From positions 310,001 to 374,000 of the forward strand of contig BCIA01000001.1 of assembly GCA_001599815.1 (NCBI GenBank): a stretch of DNA of 64,000 nt. The letters are read 5' to 3'. Source of the stretch: Furcasterigmium furcatum (lineage: Eukaryota; Ascomycota; Sordariomycetes; Glomerellales; Plectosphaerellaceae). This document shows, one piece after another, positions 10,039 to 21,698 of the stretch. Positions within the stretch are counted from its first letter, which is position 1; each line of letters opens with the position of its first letter. Made by a program: the position numbers and the translations under genes. The notes beneath the pieces were generated by a model. The model ran no database searches, was not told where the DNA came from, and saw only the letters and a list, made by a program, of their open reading frames with translations.

Positions 10039-11436
10039 ATGAAGAGCATCTTGGCTGCCTCTGTGGCGGCTCTGCTGGCCGGCAACGCTGTCGCCGAGTC
10101 CATGTCCGTTCTCAAAGAGCTCAAGCTGAAGGACTGGGCACGGGAGGCGGCCGAAGGCGCCTTCGACCTGGACCGGTACGAAGCTCTTCAAGCAGTCACA
10201 CCCTGCACCAACGGGCGCGCCGGCGAGTATCGATGCTCCAATGTTGATCTTGTCTCCTTCTTGCGCCACCAGGATCTGGGCTCTGCGACCCGGACGGGCA
10301 ACGATGTGTGTAAGTACTTATAGACTATTCTACGGACAGAATATGCAACGCTAATCTTCTCTTGTCATCTAGGGGGCTGGACTTCTTCTACCGGCCGAGA
10401 GTTTGGCGCCGTGGGTCAAACCGACGGCACCGCTTTCGTTGAAGTGCGCAGCGATGGGTCCCTGGTCTATCTCGGCCGCCTGCCCACCCAGACCGTGAAT
10501 TCTTCGTGGAGAGACATGAAGGTGATCGGCGACTACTTGTATGTCGGCGCCGAGTCGGCCAACCATGGTCTCCAGATCTTCGACATGAAGAAGCTCCTTG
10601 CCATAAACCCTGCCTCTCCACGAGTCTTCAGCATCACGTCTGACCTCACGGCCCATTTCCGAGGCTTCGGCAACTCCCACAACATCGTCGCCCACGAGGA
10701 GACCAACATGATCTACGCCGTCGGCACGGGCACCAGCGCCGGCTGCCGTGGCGGTCTCTTCATGGTGGACGTCAGCAACCCCGCGAGCCCCCGGTCGCCT
10801 GGATGCCTCTCGGCCGGCGGCTACGTCCACGACGCCCAGTGCGTCATCTACACCGGTCCCGACACCCGCTATAGGGGCCGCGAGATTTGCTTCAACTACA
10901 ACGAAGACTCCCTCGACATCACCGACGTCACGTCCAAGAGCAGTCCGGTCACCATCAGCAGCACCACCTACAACGGCGCGTCCTACACCCACCAGGGCTG
11001 GCTCGCCGACCCGCAGATGCGCTTCCTGCTGCTCGACGACGAGCTCGACGAGCAGAGGCGCAGCGGCCCGGCCGCGAACCAGCGCACCACGACGTACATC
11101 GTGAACATCGCGGACCTGCGCCGCCCCGTCTTCACCGGGACGTACCAGAGCCCCGCCATCGCGATCGACCACAACCAATACGTCCTCAACGGCCTGTCCT
11201 ACCAGGCCAACTACGGGTCGGGTCTCCGCATCATCGACGTGCGCTCCCTGAGCAGCGACCCCACCGGCCGCGGCATCCGGGAGGTCGGCTTCTTCGACTG
11301 CCACCCCGAGGACGACAGTGTCAACGGACGTGCCACGTTCGTAGGCACATGGAGCGTGTACCCGTACTTCAGGTCCGGGTACATCCTCCTCAACAGCATC
11401 GAGCGGGGCATTTATTCGCTCAGGTATACCGGTTGA
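10039..11436 (+). CDS. Secreted LVIVD-repeat / choice-of-anchor-B-like beta-propeller protein (short paralogue)
   Basis: Two exons, 10039-10309 and 10373-11436, with a 63-nt GTAAGT...CTAG intron, giving 444 aa. The ATG begins a clear signal peptide (MKSILAASVAALLAGNAVA). The body carries repeated blocks in which a property is stated for a state variable (IFDMKKLL, MVDVSNP, YIVNIADL, IIDVRSL). This is typical of the LVIVD/choice-of-anchor-B propeller family; fungal members are sometimes labelled regulatory P domain-containing. No catalytic motif seen. It is a paralogue of 25390-27528: WGW...SGREF...DGTAF and NHGLQIFDM/NHGIQIFDM align directly. It differs in having a single intron at a different site and in lacking the Cys-rich C-terminal tail. 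Probable extracellular role unknown. Confidence 0.83.
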
Positions 11437-12124
11437 CGTGGAGAAGTGTTTAGAGTGTGCCTGAGGGCTTCCATTACGCATTTTCGGTTATGGTCAACGC
11501 CAAATGAATGTTTCTGCTCTTTCTGGTGGACATGTAGTCTTGTCTCCATGTCATGTGCTCTGCGTTATAATTTGCGTTACAGTTTGCAAAATCAGACAGA
11601 AGATTGCTACTTGAAGGGGACCTCCTAGACTAGAGGCAACTAGTCTACCACATATTCGTCGAATGCTCGAATCGTAAGTATGAATGACCGGGGAACACCC
11701 TTTTTAGCCCTGCTCACACGACCGGGGATGGGGGTGAGCTTGATCGGCGGACCGACCTCCCTGCCCCGGGCGGGTCTCATGGAATGGGGCCTGGCGCGAC
11801 GTGCCGATGCCCGAGTCGTTGATCCTGGCGGAGTTGTCCTCGTCGGACTTGTCGACGTCCTCGACCGTTGCATCGTAAGGCGACAATCAAGCACGACTTT
11901 CGATTCAAGACCGTTGCCGTTTCAGGCGCGGTTCTTGGCTGTCGTCATCGAGTATCACTACCTAGTAGTAGTGCACGGGCCAAGACCCCTGTCAGAGGAG
12001 TCTCTTGCGGTATTAGATCGTCCCCACCGACTTGAGCATGCACATAGCATGAGGTGTTCGTGATCGTCAGCAGACATCCGTCGCCGTGTCGCAAGGCTCT
12101 ACAACTCTCTGAGAAGACTTCAGA
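11437..12124. other. Intergenic region with possible minus-strand gene relic
   Basis: Minus-strand 11704-11886 reads as an acidic, protein-like stretch (DATVEDVDKSDEDNSARIND) but is closed by stops and frame changes on both sides. It may be a decayed gene end. Nothing else is supported before the ATG at 12125. Confidence 0.35.
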
Positions 12125-13387
12125 ATGATTCGCCCCGGACTCGCAACTGCCTACCAGGCACTGGCGCTGGTGACTGCCGCCTCGGCGGCAACACCGCTGT
12201 CCCCCCGCCAATCGAACCCCTTCACCGCGACGCCCGTCGCCACCTTGGACGAGCCCTGGTCGCTGGCCCTCCTCCCCGACGAACGCATCCTCGTCACGGA
12301 GAAGGCCGGCACCCTGCGCCTGATCGATGCCGCCAGTAACACCACAGGCTCCATCTCGGGCGTTCCCACAGTCAGCTACGGAGGCCAGGCCGGTCTTGGC
12401 GATATCGTGCTGCATCCCGACTTTGCCGAGAACGACCTCGTCTATATCAGCTACTCCGAGCCCGGAGATGACGACACGTCTGGCGCCGTCGTCGCGCGCG
12501 CCAGGCTGGTCCTGGACGGCGACGGCGACGGCGACGGCGGCTCCCTCGAGGATCTCGACGTCATCTGGAGCCAGGTCCCCAAGGTCGCCGGCAACGGTCA
12601 TCTCTCCCACCGCATCCTCTTCGGCGGTGATAACTCGACGCTCTGGATCTCCTCTGGCGACAGGCAGCAGTTTGACCCCGCCCAGGATATGGGAGGCAAC
12701 CTGGGTAAGATCATCCGCCTCCACGACGACGGCTCCATCCCCGAGGACAACCCGTATGCCAACCAGAGCGGTGTCGCGGCCGAGGTCTGGGCCCTCGGCG
12801 TTCGTAACCCCCTTGGTATCGATTTTGATGCCGAGGGCCGCCTCTGGGAGGTCGAGATGGGCCCCCGCGGCGGCGACGAGCTTAACCTCATCCAGAGGGC
12901 TGGCAACTACGGCTGGCCCGAGGTCTCGTGGGGTGACCACTACAGCGGCGAATCTATCCCCGATCACGATACCCGCCCCGAGTTCGTCGAACCGCTGGTG
13001 TGGTGGACACCAGTCATCTCCCCCGCAAGCATGGTCGTGTATAAAGGCGACCTGTTCCCGAAGTGGACGGGTGATATTATCATCAGCGGTTTGGGCTCCC
13101 AGGGTCTTGTGCGCGTGGAGGTGGAAGGAGACTCGGCAAGCGAGGCTGCCCGCTATGATATGGGCAGCCGTATGCGCTGCGTCAGGGAGGGTTCGGATGG
13201 CAGCCTGTGGACGCTGGAGGATGGCGCTGACGCGCGGCTGCTTCATCTGACGCCGGGTCGATCCGCGCCTGATGATGATACTGATACCTCGCCCGAGGAC
13301 TCAGATTCCAGTGTTGACCGTCTCATTCCTGCACCCATGTCCTCGTTAGTACTTATCGCCTCCGTCCTCTATAGACTCAGCTTCTAG
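12125..13387 (+). CDS. Secreted PQQ-type glucose/sorbosone (pyranose) dehydrogenase-like protein
   Basis: Single exon, 420 aa, with a signal peptide (about 1-21) and a short pro-like segment. The whole body matches the GSDH six-bladed propeller family, which includes bacterial soluble PQQ glucose dehydrogenase and fungal AA12 pyranose dehydrogenase. Diagnostic blocks are PWSLALLPDERILVTEKAG, GQAGLGDIVLHPDF, GNGHLSHRILFGGD (active-site His context), SSGDRQQFDPAQDMGGNLGK and ALGVRNPLGIDFD (Arg-Asn pair). Expected role: oxidation of an extracellular sugar or sugar lactone precursor, passing electrons to an acceptor. The C-terminus is Asp/Ser-rich followed by a hydrophobic stretch (SSLVLIASVLYRLSF), so GPI anchoring is plausible. 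Whether PQQ is the natural cofactor cannot be read from sequence. Confidence 0.85.
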   Translation: MIRPGLATAYQALALVTAASAATPLSPRQSNPFTATPVATLDEPWSLALLPDERILVTEKAGTLRLIDAASNTTGSISGVPTVSYGGQAGLGDIVLHPDFAENDLVYISYSEPGDDDTSGAVVARARLVLDGDGDGDGGSLEDLDVIWSQVPKVAGNGHLSHRILFGGDNSTLWISSGDRQQFDPAQDMGGNLGKIIRLHDDGSIPEDNPYANQSGVAAEVWALGVRNPLGIDFDAEGRLWEVEMGPRGGDELNLIQRAGNYGWPEVSWGDHYSGESIPDHDTRPEFVEPLVWWTPVISPASMVVYKGDLFPKWTGDIIISGLGSQGLVRVEVEGDSASEAARYDMGSRMRCVREGSDGSLWTLEDGADARLLHLTPGRSAPDDDTDTSPEDSDSSVDRLIPAPMSSLVLIASVLYRLSF

Positions 13388-13797
13388 AAGGCGGCTTTCG
13401 CCGTAAGAGATATACGACTGTTCCATTCGAAAAGAAAAGAACCGAAAGAACGAATTTTTCAATGGTTCTAACTTCTGTCCACCAACGCCCCAGGTATACC
13501 CCTCCTAGAGTAAGGCAAGAAACGATACAGCCCTGCCTAAAGATTAGTATACAACTATAGTATAAGTTTGTTAATACTAGGGGTTATGTAGTAGCTGCCT
13601 TCGTCAGACGAGGCATTAGGCCCTGCATCGACCATGTCTTAAACTGATATCGACCATAGTTAGATTACTAAGCCTAGCATCAGAGGTGATTACGGAGACA
13701 AGTTTATTATTTCAATGTTGCTTTTGCTATTTTTATTATATCAGAGTATGGATGAAGTAGATAGAGAGTTTGGAATAAAAGCAAAAACAAAAAATAA
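13388..13797. other. AT-rich decayed spacer
   Basis: 13540-13780 is distinctly AT-richer than the surroundings, with many TA-containing steps (AGTATACAACTATAGTATAA) and no coding. It looks like old mutated repeat DNA (RIP-like). It ends in the T-rich (minus-strand) terminator region of 5S copy B. Confidence 0.4.
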
Positions 13798-13916
13798 ACA
13801 TACAACACCGGGTATTCGCTGGTCGTCACCGACCCAACTACTAATCCAGCCCTCACTGGCTTATCTATGGGAGAGCGGACGGGATCCCGAGTTTTCCAGT
13901 GGGTATGGTCGTATGT
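13798..13916 (-). rRNA. 5S ribosomal RNA gene, copy B
   Basis: 119 nt on the minus strand, identical by eye to copy C at 43359-43477 and differing from copy A at nt 18 and 61. A weak AT element (CATGAAC) sits near -29, and TATAAC is closer in. The 3' flank is T-rich (TTTATTTTTTGTTTTTGC), adequate for pol III termination. Its 3' flank shares CTCTATCTACTTC with copy A. Confidence 0.95.
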
Positions 13917-13955
13917 GCTTGTTATACGAGTTGGACACGTTCATGAGGCTTTGTT

Positions 13956-14230
13956 CTACGAATCGACCTCATCTGGAAGACACGCCATCGTGCTGGCGGT
14001 GACAATGACACCCCACGCGTCCGATGTCAGAGTGGCTCCGTTGACGCCCGCGATATCCTCGACGTAGATAGTCCCCGCCCGGCACTCAAACTAGTGTCGG
14101 TGCAGGCCCCGACACGCACCCCCTTGGCCGGCGCGGGCATCATTGGCCCCGTGCCGAGGGGCAAGACTGGCTTGCTCACCGAGGACGAAGACATCATGCT
14201 GAACGACCGGGGCTCGACAAACTTCAGGAA
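13956..14230 (-). pseudogene. Relic of a minus-strand gene end
   Basis: Minus-strand reading ending in TAG at 13956 gives a protein-like segment (TIYVEDIAGVNGATLTSDAW, then a further ~20 residues to the stop). Upstream, 14080-14230 reads in a different frame as a second protein-like stretch (MMPAPAKGVRVGACTDTS). One frameshift separates them and no start was found. I cannot name the family. It lies 39 nt upstream (in minus sense) of 5S copy B. It could alternatively be the last exons of an unrecognised gene. Confidence 0.35.
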
Positions 14231-14529
14231 ACGACAAACATTGCAGGGTCAACGTTACGACGATGAGGCAGAGGCAGTAGTGGTTCTATTAAACATCTTT
14301 ACATTATTCATAATCCTCCTTCGTTTCGCATCGCTCTCTTTACTGCCGTCGCGGCCGGTCATACAGGACAAAAGAGATGCGGATCGTAGCATTGCTGTCT
14401 TCAGGGTATATCGTCATCCCGCTCCAAGTGTCGTCGTCGAATCTTTTTTTCCAGCTGTTTCTTTTGTTTTCGTCGTTGATTCGTTCATCTCAATCATGTC
14501 TCGTCTCGTCTATTAGTATGTGATTTTGC

Positions 14530-15617
14530 TTATTTGCACACGAACGTCTCGCCGAGGGGCTCGCCGTAGAGAGTCTCATCCTCGAGGTACGCCGCATCGC
14601 CAATGTTGACGCATTTGCCGCCGCCATGGGGGCCGACATGCGGGCAGTGAATCTATCGCAGGTTCGTTAGCACGGGAACATTCGAGAGACGAGAAGCAGG
14701 GCGGAAACTTACATCCGGCCGCGTCAATGTCAAGACGCTGTGGATGGTCCGGCAGACGACGTTGTCGCCCCAGGCCTCGCCGTAGTTTCCGTACTCCCGC
14801 TGGGACAGTCCCTCGACGCACTGCTGGATGCTGTCCCACTGCTGGTTTTTGCCGAGGCACCGCTGCTGGGTCATGGCGCAGATTTGAAGGATGCTCAGCC
14901 TCTGGAAGTTCGGATCCGTGATGCGCGAGGCGACGGTCGCCTCGACCCAGGGGTTCAGGCCCGGGATCCACGCATCGTACTTGAGGACCGAGCCGTCGTC
15001 GTCGAATCTCCAGTACGCGATCTAGAATTGGCGAGGTTAGCGAGCCAGTCAGGAAGAGGGCCCCCCCTGTATCGCCGCCGCCGCTTGGCGAGGTCATGCA
15101 GGGATTATTACCCCATGAATCTTTTTTGTTGCCTGCAACTTACCTGCTTCAGCGGCGGGAGCGGTTTCCCGTGGTCCTTGCACCCGGGGTTCACGATGCT
15201 GGTGTACAGGTAGACGACGGACGAGGCGACATTCTTGCACCCGGACGTGAACTCGGTGATCTTGTAGCCTGTGATGGCGGCGGAGACGGCGTTCCCCTGG
15301 GGTAGCGGCGACAGGGCGAAGAAGTACTCGATGGAGTCCTCGAAGCTGGTAAAGTTGCCGACGGGGTAGACCCTGCCGCGGACCTTGTGGCTGAAGAGGC
15401 CGTCCGGGACGGCCGCGGCGCCGCCGAGGATGATGGGCACCTGGTTCGGGTAGACGGTGAGGTTGTAGATGTGGGAGATGGTGTCGAAGTTGCGCTTCGT
15501 CTCGAGCTTTCGCAGCAGCACGTACTGGAGGAGGGGGAAGGCGCCCGCGGTGGGCGCGAGGGAGGCGAGGAGCACGACGGAGACGCTCAGCAGGGGGAAG
15601 AGAGACCAGGAATGCAT
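14530..15617 (-). CDS. Secreted protein of unknown function with C-terminal HCPHVGPHGGGKC motif
   Basis: Three exons: 15144-15617, 14713-15021 and 14530-14652. Both introns (122 and 60 nt) are in phase 0, giving 301 aa. A strong signal peptide (MHSWSLFPLLSVSVVLLASLAPTAG truncated here at ~26) leads the protein. Later features are a Trp/Asp segment (YWRFDDDGSV), CAMTQQRC, a second Cys pair, then CRTIHSVLTLTRPDIHCPHV and GPHGGGKC near residues 240-275. I recall this CR..H....RPD.HCPHVGP.GGGKC signature from other fungal secreted proteins of unknown role but cannot assign a function. Clustered His/Cys suggests a metal site or disulfides. The 3' untranslated region probably extends toward 14250. 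Confidence 0.78.
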
Positions 15618-18600
15618 GATGTGCTGTCGATGTGTATGTGTGTCGCCCGAATTACTTTTTCCTCCGCTGAACAAGTATGCTGGACGTCGTGTGAAGGATC
15701 CCCATCAGAGGTAGTTGAAGCTAGAGGAGGAGCAGAGGATCGAAAAGGTCAGACAGAACCTCCGGCCAGGTCCCAGAAGGAGGGAAATGGCGGTGTCTTA
15801 TCGTTGGATCGACCATGGCATTGTCCGCACGCATCTCGGCATCCATGCTGCCGGGTGCGCGCTGGCCGACCTCGTCATGGCTGGTGAAGCTGGGCATGGC
15901 TGGTCATCGCCATGGGTGTGTCTCGGGGCGGGCTGGCGACGTGGCGGCCGTCCATGCGCCGCCGTGCGCCGCCGGTGGCCCTGGCCCTGGCCCCGGTCCG
16001 GTCCACAACTGACCCAGGCCAGCTATGGATCATGATGTAAGTAGCTAGGCAGGTTCTCTGCTGGTGATGGTACCAAACCTGGAGGTTCGGTGTGCGCGAG
16101 CTGTGCCTTGCTGCGTGTCGGTGGAGCAGTTGGCCAGCAGAGCATACATGAAGCGTGTACGACGTGCATGCATACATAGCACCATTGCTTTCCAGCTGTG
16201 GCAGCTAGGCTCAGTCGAGACGGAGGAGATCCTTTTGGGCAATTGATGCGGGTGATGTGGGCTGGCCGGATTGGCGTGATCCCGCGTGCGTGGTTCTGCA
16301 CCTGGAGGTTGGCAGTTCCCAAAGTTTTCGGGCTCCAGTTGGGGGGGCTGAACCCGACAAACCGCTCCAGCCTGCCAGTTCAGCGGCCGGTCCGGGGCCC
16401 GATAAGGTGATAAGGTGCACCAGCTGGGGCCAGCAAACCGATGCCCAGGTGGCTGGGATTCGCTGGAGGTTCCTTGCATGCAAACCACTCGTCATCCCGC
16501 ATGGGCCAGCGTCCGTATGACGTGTCAGCGGCCAGTCGATTTGCTGGCAGCGGACTCGGAGGCAAGCTGCTGTCCGTTAATAATGGCCCATTAATGGCAT
16601 TTTCCCGGGCATGATGGCGGGTAATGGGCATCAATCAGGTTGGGTCCGAGAATAAGGTACTTGGTACTGACTGCATGAAACACCAATTGATCCAACACGA
16701 GGACCCTTGGTCCTGTTCCTTGCTTGGCGAAGAAAAAAAGAAGAAGAAAGGAAAAAAAAACTTGGTAGATGGCTGGGCTGCCATCATGTTCGCCAAGGTC
16801 CTTCACCGCCGCTCGTTCGCTTCCGAGTTGCAGGTGGCTGGCAGCGATCGCAGGCGGGGTTTTCCCGGTCCCATGCGCGGGGGCGGGGGAGCTTAAGTAA
16901 GTCCCTATAACCAAGGTAGGACCCGGACAGAATCCAGGCACGGGAACCCTTCACCGCAGCGGTGCAGACTCCGAGGTTCCCATCGCATGGGCGTGGTTGG
17001 GGTGGCTCTCTCCATCGGAACCATTGCTACCATTCCATCTCGTCAAATGGTGGCAGGGAGGAGCAGGCATAAAACCAGGCATTTTGCGACCGAGCAAAGG
17101 AAAAGAAAAGGGTGGTTTCATGACTTCAGTACTGTAAGCATGGATTTCGTCACGACTGGACCTGACTTGGAGGTCGACGAGAGCCAATCGCAACTCACTC
17201 GCGTGGTTCTGTATTTTGTCGCATCGGGTCGTACTAAGCCACGGACCGGCAAGACGGACAGCGGGATGGCCTCATTGTGTCTCAGATGGATCAGATCTAG
17301 ACGTCGCCGTCGACGGGAAAGGTCTCGGTGCGACTCTGCGACTGAGTCGGGGCCACCACCACTATAAAGAGGCCATTCCACGTCAAGCCGGAACGAGTCG
17401 TCCCTCGGCTTTCGGTTTTTCAAAATCCACATTCACTGGCACGAAATGCTCCCTCGCTCGACCAATCCCCTTGCCCGTCCAAGATTTGCTGCACTCGGCC
17501 ATCCATCCAGAGCGCAGAGATGGGTGCGTCGCCACGTGAGGCAATCCAGCTGGCCATCTTTGGGTTCTGATTGGCCTGCCCATCCCAGCGGCACGGCGCG
17601 TGCCCGACCAGTAGAGTCCGCCTGACAAGACGTGCCCGCGCCATAGTAAACTCCGATCTCCTATAACCGGCCTGCACCACCAAAAGTCGCCGCACCAAGG
17701 CGCACCAAGTGCAAGCTGATCCAGGAACCAGCTCAGGCACGACGCACCCCTTTCTCTCTGTGCCACCACCCAGCAGGTAACTCTCCGCGTGGGACGGCCG
17801 GCATCCATTGCCGTTGGTGTTGTCTCAACACAGTAGTATGGTTGCAAGTTGTAACTGGCCGCGATGATGCGCTGTAGTGGCCGAATCACAACACCACTCA
17901 TCTACCCCTCCTGAGAAGCCCCCTTTCAACTCACGTATTGGTCCGGAGAATCCCCAGAGTCGTCCCAGCTGCCGGTCTCCGCCTATCGACTCGTCACTAT
18001 CACAGCCCACTCTTCTTGACGGGCGAATCTTGTCGTTCGCCTCTCCTCCCTCCATGAGGCGTGACGGCCAATAGACGCCCCAACGAACGATGAGCCGCAG
18101 ACGGCGTCTCATTGCCCGTGACTGGCCCCCATCCCGCAACCATTCATACCCGTTCCAGCCCGTTCCTGTGGGCCCTGCATGGCAAGTGCAAGGATCCCCC
18201 AAGTACGGATATTCCTATCCTGACGACTCACGAGCCTCCATAACCAAGACACGGGCGGCCGCCGTCTTGGTGGTGTGGTGGTGTGTGTGTCTCTGTGAGT
18301 GTGTGGCCGAGCCGATTCGTCCGTCCATTCGATGAAATGTGACAGTCACGTTCTCTCTCAGCTACTGTCACGCTCTAGCCTCGAGGTCCTGGACTGGACC
18401 TGGACCTGGACCAAGACCTGGCCCGGATCAGGATGTATATACATGGGCGGCACAGACCCTCTTGTCCTTCTGTTTCTTCTTTCTGGCCTGTTCTTGGAAA
18501 GACGAGTATCCCACGCGTGGCCTCCATGCGACGACGACGGCCGTGACTAACAGCGCAGCACCGGGTGATAGACTGCACTGTTTCTGCAGTCGCAACAGGC

Positions 18601-18711
18601 CAGACAGACCACAGGCAACTCGCAACTGAGAACATCGCGCCTTGGACTCCGAATAACAAACAACGACGAGGAAGACATTGACGGCCCCGTGCCCGTCAAG
18701 CCAAGCCCGAG
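15618..18711. other. Long gene-free spacer (3.1 kb)
   Basis: No supported protein or RNA gene on either strand. It contains a purine tract (16729-16760), a TGGACC micro-repeat (18386-18412), a TATAAAG at 17363-17369 without an obvious gene behind it, and CpG-rich segments. It must contain the promoters of the genes starting at 15617 (minus) and 18712 (plus). A non-coding transcript cannot be excluded. Confidence 0.45.
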
Positions 18712-20071
18712 ATGGCGTCCATGGCCGGCCTCGGCCCGCTCCCCCGCCACACCCTCCTGGCCATCATCTGGACATGCTTCAGTGCAGCCTTCCTCTTCAT
18801 GTCCCTTCGCACCATCATCCGACTAAGGATATCCCCCCCATCACGGAGATTCACTTTTGAAGACGCATGGCTCCTCCTCTCCCTCGCTGCCCTCCTCGCC
18901 TTCTGCATCCTCGAGACCATCCAGCTCCCGAGCCTCTACTACATCACCTCCGTCATTGAGGGCCCGCCCAGATTGTCAGTCGACCTCATCACCCACACCG
19001 AGCGCTATCTCCTCTTCCAGTTCCCCATCGTCATCCTCTTCTGGACCGTCCTGTGGTGCGTCAAGGCCGGCTTCCTCGCCCTCTACTTCAAGCTGTTCAA
19101 GGAGCTGGTCCTGTACCGGCGCGTGTGGTACGCCCTCGCCACCTTCACGCTGCTCGGGTACGTCGGGTGCGTCCTGACGCTGGCCCTGTCGTGCGGGGAC
19201 GTGGACAACTTCTTCGAGTTCGCCGGCTGCGCCACCAAGGAGGACATCTGGAAGTCCAACCTCAGCGTGTACTACAGCACCGCCATCGATGTCTTCACGG
19301 ACTTGTGCAGTGAGTCTTTTCCGTCATCCCTTCGTGTCGGTGCTTGCGAGGCCTTGAGACTGACGACCGCGGTGCTTTCGCCGTCTACCAGTCATGGCTA
19401 TGCCTCTCAGACTCATCTACGGAGCGAGAATCACGCCAAAGCAGAAAATCGGTCTCGCCTGCGTCTTCGGCCTCGGCTTCGTCATGATCGCCTTCGCGGT
19501 CATCCGTGCCAACCAGATCCTGCAACAGCAATACTTCGTGAACCTGACGCTGCTGATCGTCTGGTCCACTCTTGCAGCATCGATTTGTGAGTTCACATCC
19601 TTCTCCGACATCCCTTCGGCATCCCTCACATCACATTACTCGGCTAATACCCCCCATAGCTGTCATCGTCGGAAGTCTTCCCGCGCTCAAGATCTTCTTC
19701 ACGGGCCGGGCGATGAAGCGCTCTCGCAACAGCCCCGGCAACAGCGCCGCGAACGCGCAGTTCAGCAACCTCGAGTCCCACGGCAAGGGCGGCGTCCAGC
19801 TCAGCTCGCTCTCCAGCGACAAGGACTCGGCGAGCCGGCGGGACCCGGACCCAAGCGACTCGCAGGAGGACATGCTCCGGTCCGAAGGGACGCAGTTCGT
19901 CATGGTCAAGCATGATGTGGTGAGTTTTACCCTCCCGTCTCGTACCGTATAGTGGACAGCAAGTGTCTCACGCGACTTTGTTAGCAGACCGTCTCGTACG
20001 ACCGCGTACACCCACCCCGACCAGTCTATCACAACCACTCTAATGGGCCCGGCTACGGGAACGCAATTTGA
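18712..20071 (+). CDS. Fungal rhodopsin-domain (Pth11-related) seven-TM membrane protein
   Basis: Four exons: 18712-19309, 19392-19586, 19660-19919 and 19988-20071, giving 378 aa; all phases agree. About seven hydrophobic segments follow an extracellular start: TLLAIIWTCFSAAFLFM, AWLLLSLAALLAFCIL, FPIVILFWTVLWCVKAGFLA, ALATFTLLGYVGCVLTLAL, IGLACVFGLGFVMIAFAVI, NLTLLIVWSTLAASI and others. An RRFTFEDAWLLLSL block after TM2 and a Cys pair (CGDVDNFFEFAGC) in the loop before TM5 are hallmarks of the large fungal rhodopsin-domain family, to which Pth11-like receptors are related. There is no N-terminal CFEM domain. The C-terminal tail is ~100 residues, Ser-rich and cytosolic. Likely plasma-membrane sensor; ligand unknown. 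Confidence 0.82.
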
Positions 20072-21516
20072 GACCTCGGCTGGGCCGGCCCCGATATCTT
20101 GTCTTTTGTTGTTGTCTATGACCTATACCGCGGCCTACATGCCGCCAGCATCACTACTACTATTACTCCGACTACACCTGCTCCGCATGGTTCCACTCCT
20201 TCCGCTACATTCTAGACGCAAATACTCCTCGCATGGAGGAGCTTTTTATGGCCAGGGCAACGAGTCTCCGACTGGAACGGACCGTGCTGGGTTGAAAGTC
20301 GAGGGAGGATAAAGAAGAGAGCGTATAAAGCAAGCAATTGCCCCCGGTACCACAGAACGGTGTCATTTGAGAGTTTTCACGCGATTGAGTCAATGTATGG
20401 GCTGTATTTTCATTCTGTACATCCTTCATACAGCAATAATGGAAACCCTTTGCCAGTTACACCTCGAGGGAGAGCCTCCATCAAGTCCGGCGTTGAGGGC
20501 CATCTGTCTAGTCTGTTGGCAAGGAAGAATGAATTTTGGATGAGGGGTTTTCGATGCCCGGAGCACCGCACCATCCTCGCTGCTTCTCCTCAATTCAGCT
20601 GCGTGGCGAGTAGGAGTTGATTCTCTTTCCCAGGTGGAACCCGAGGAGCTCCGGGCCTCTCAAAGGGACTTGGGGTTTGTCGATCCAGGCAAGCCAGCGG
20701 CACAGCACGACCCTGTCCCCCTGTGGTGTTTCTATTTTTGGGGCAGATTTCTCCGAATGACGAAAACCTCGGGACTTGGTGTAGACCTTGAGATTTCTGG
20801 CCTTACTTGGCCTACCATGATAAAAGCTTCATGCGCCCAGACCCTCTCCGGGGCCGGGCGGACGGCCGATGCCAGCCAAGCCGGACGACTCCACGGCCGG
20901 CCGAGTTGACTCGGACGTCCCACCCGGCACCGAACATGCATCACCGATCCCTCACAAGTCATGTGGTCCTCGTTGCTGAGACGGTTGTCCTTCTTGACGC
21001 GGGCGGTTGCCGCCGCCGATCCTGTCAGTTGTTTCTGCCCTTGGAGCAAACCTTCAGGGTTATGTTATCGACGATCTCTCGGTCTTTCCGACATTAAACC
21101 TGAGTGATTTGATCGTTCTCTGGCCTATTACTAAGTATAGACCGCCTTCCTTTCTCGATGAGCCGCCGATCGCTCCATGACGTCCGGGGTCCTCATACTA
21201 CCACCACTTCAGGGTCTCCTTGGCAACATTGGGAAGTGATGAACAACACCGCGACCTGTGCCGCACGCTATGTGACCTCTGTGAGCACCTTAGTTGCTCA
21301 GGTCTGCGTCAGTGGACCGATCTGGGAGAAAGTGGTCAACGGTCTCTCGGCATTGCCGGCGTGGAGGCTACGTACCTTTCGAACGAACTCAGGACGTAGC
21401 ATGGACATCGCTCTGGGATGACGAAGGAGATGCTTCAGTACGTCCTATGCCCCAGAAGGCTCTGGCCTAGTGGACAATGAGACCATTTTCACCACATCTA
21501 AACAACGTTCCAAAAG
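20072..21516. other. Intergenic region
   Basis: About 1.4 kb. No frame shows splice-compatible coding potential. It serves as 3' flank of the rhodopsin-domain gene and distal promoter of the next gene. Confidence 0.45.
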
Positions 21517-21523
21517 TATAAAG
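21517..21523 (+). promoter_or_regulatory. TATA box of the gene at 21699
   Basis: TATAAAG about 176-182 nt upstream of the ATG at 21699. A CT-rich and CAA-rich leader (21540-21690) follows, as in strongly expressed fungal promoters. Confidence 0.45.
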
Positions 21524-21698
21524 TTACCAGTCCATCCACCCTTGATCAACACCAATATCTCAGAATCATCACATCGCTGCCCACACAAACAAGACCTCAA
21601 CACTGCCACTAGACTACCTACTTTCTAGTCACAGTCATCCCTCCTCGACAACTGTACCATCAACTCATACTACCAAACATCTACCTCCCCAGTTCATC

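Noticed and set aside
10369..11481. 370-codon minus-strand open frame
   Set aside because: Antisense of the propeller gene at 10039-11436; Val/Gly/Asp-rich shadow with no homology signal.
11640..11894. Acidic minus-strand reading that could be a gene end
   Set aside because: Stops and frame shifts on both sides and no recognisable domain; mentioned only as a possible relic.
11945..13246. 433-codon minus-strand open frame
   Set aside because: Antisense of the sugar dehydrogenase gene, whose plus-strand product has clear family motifs.
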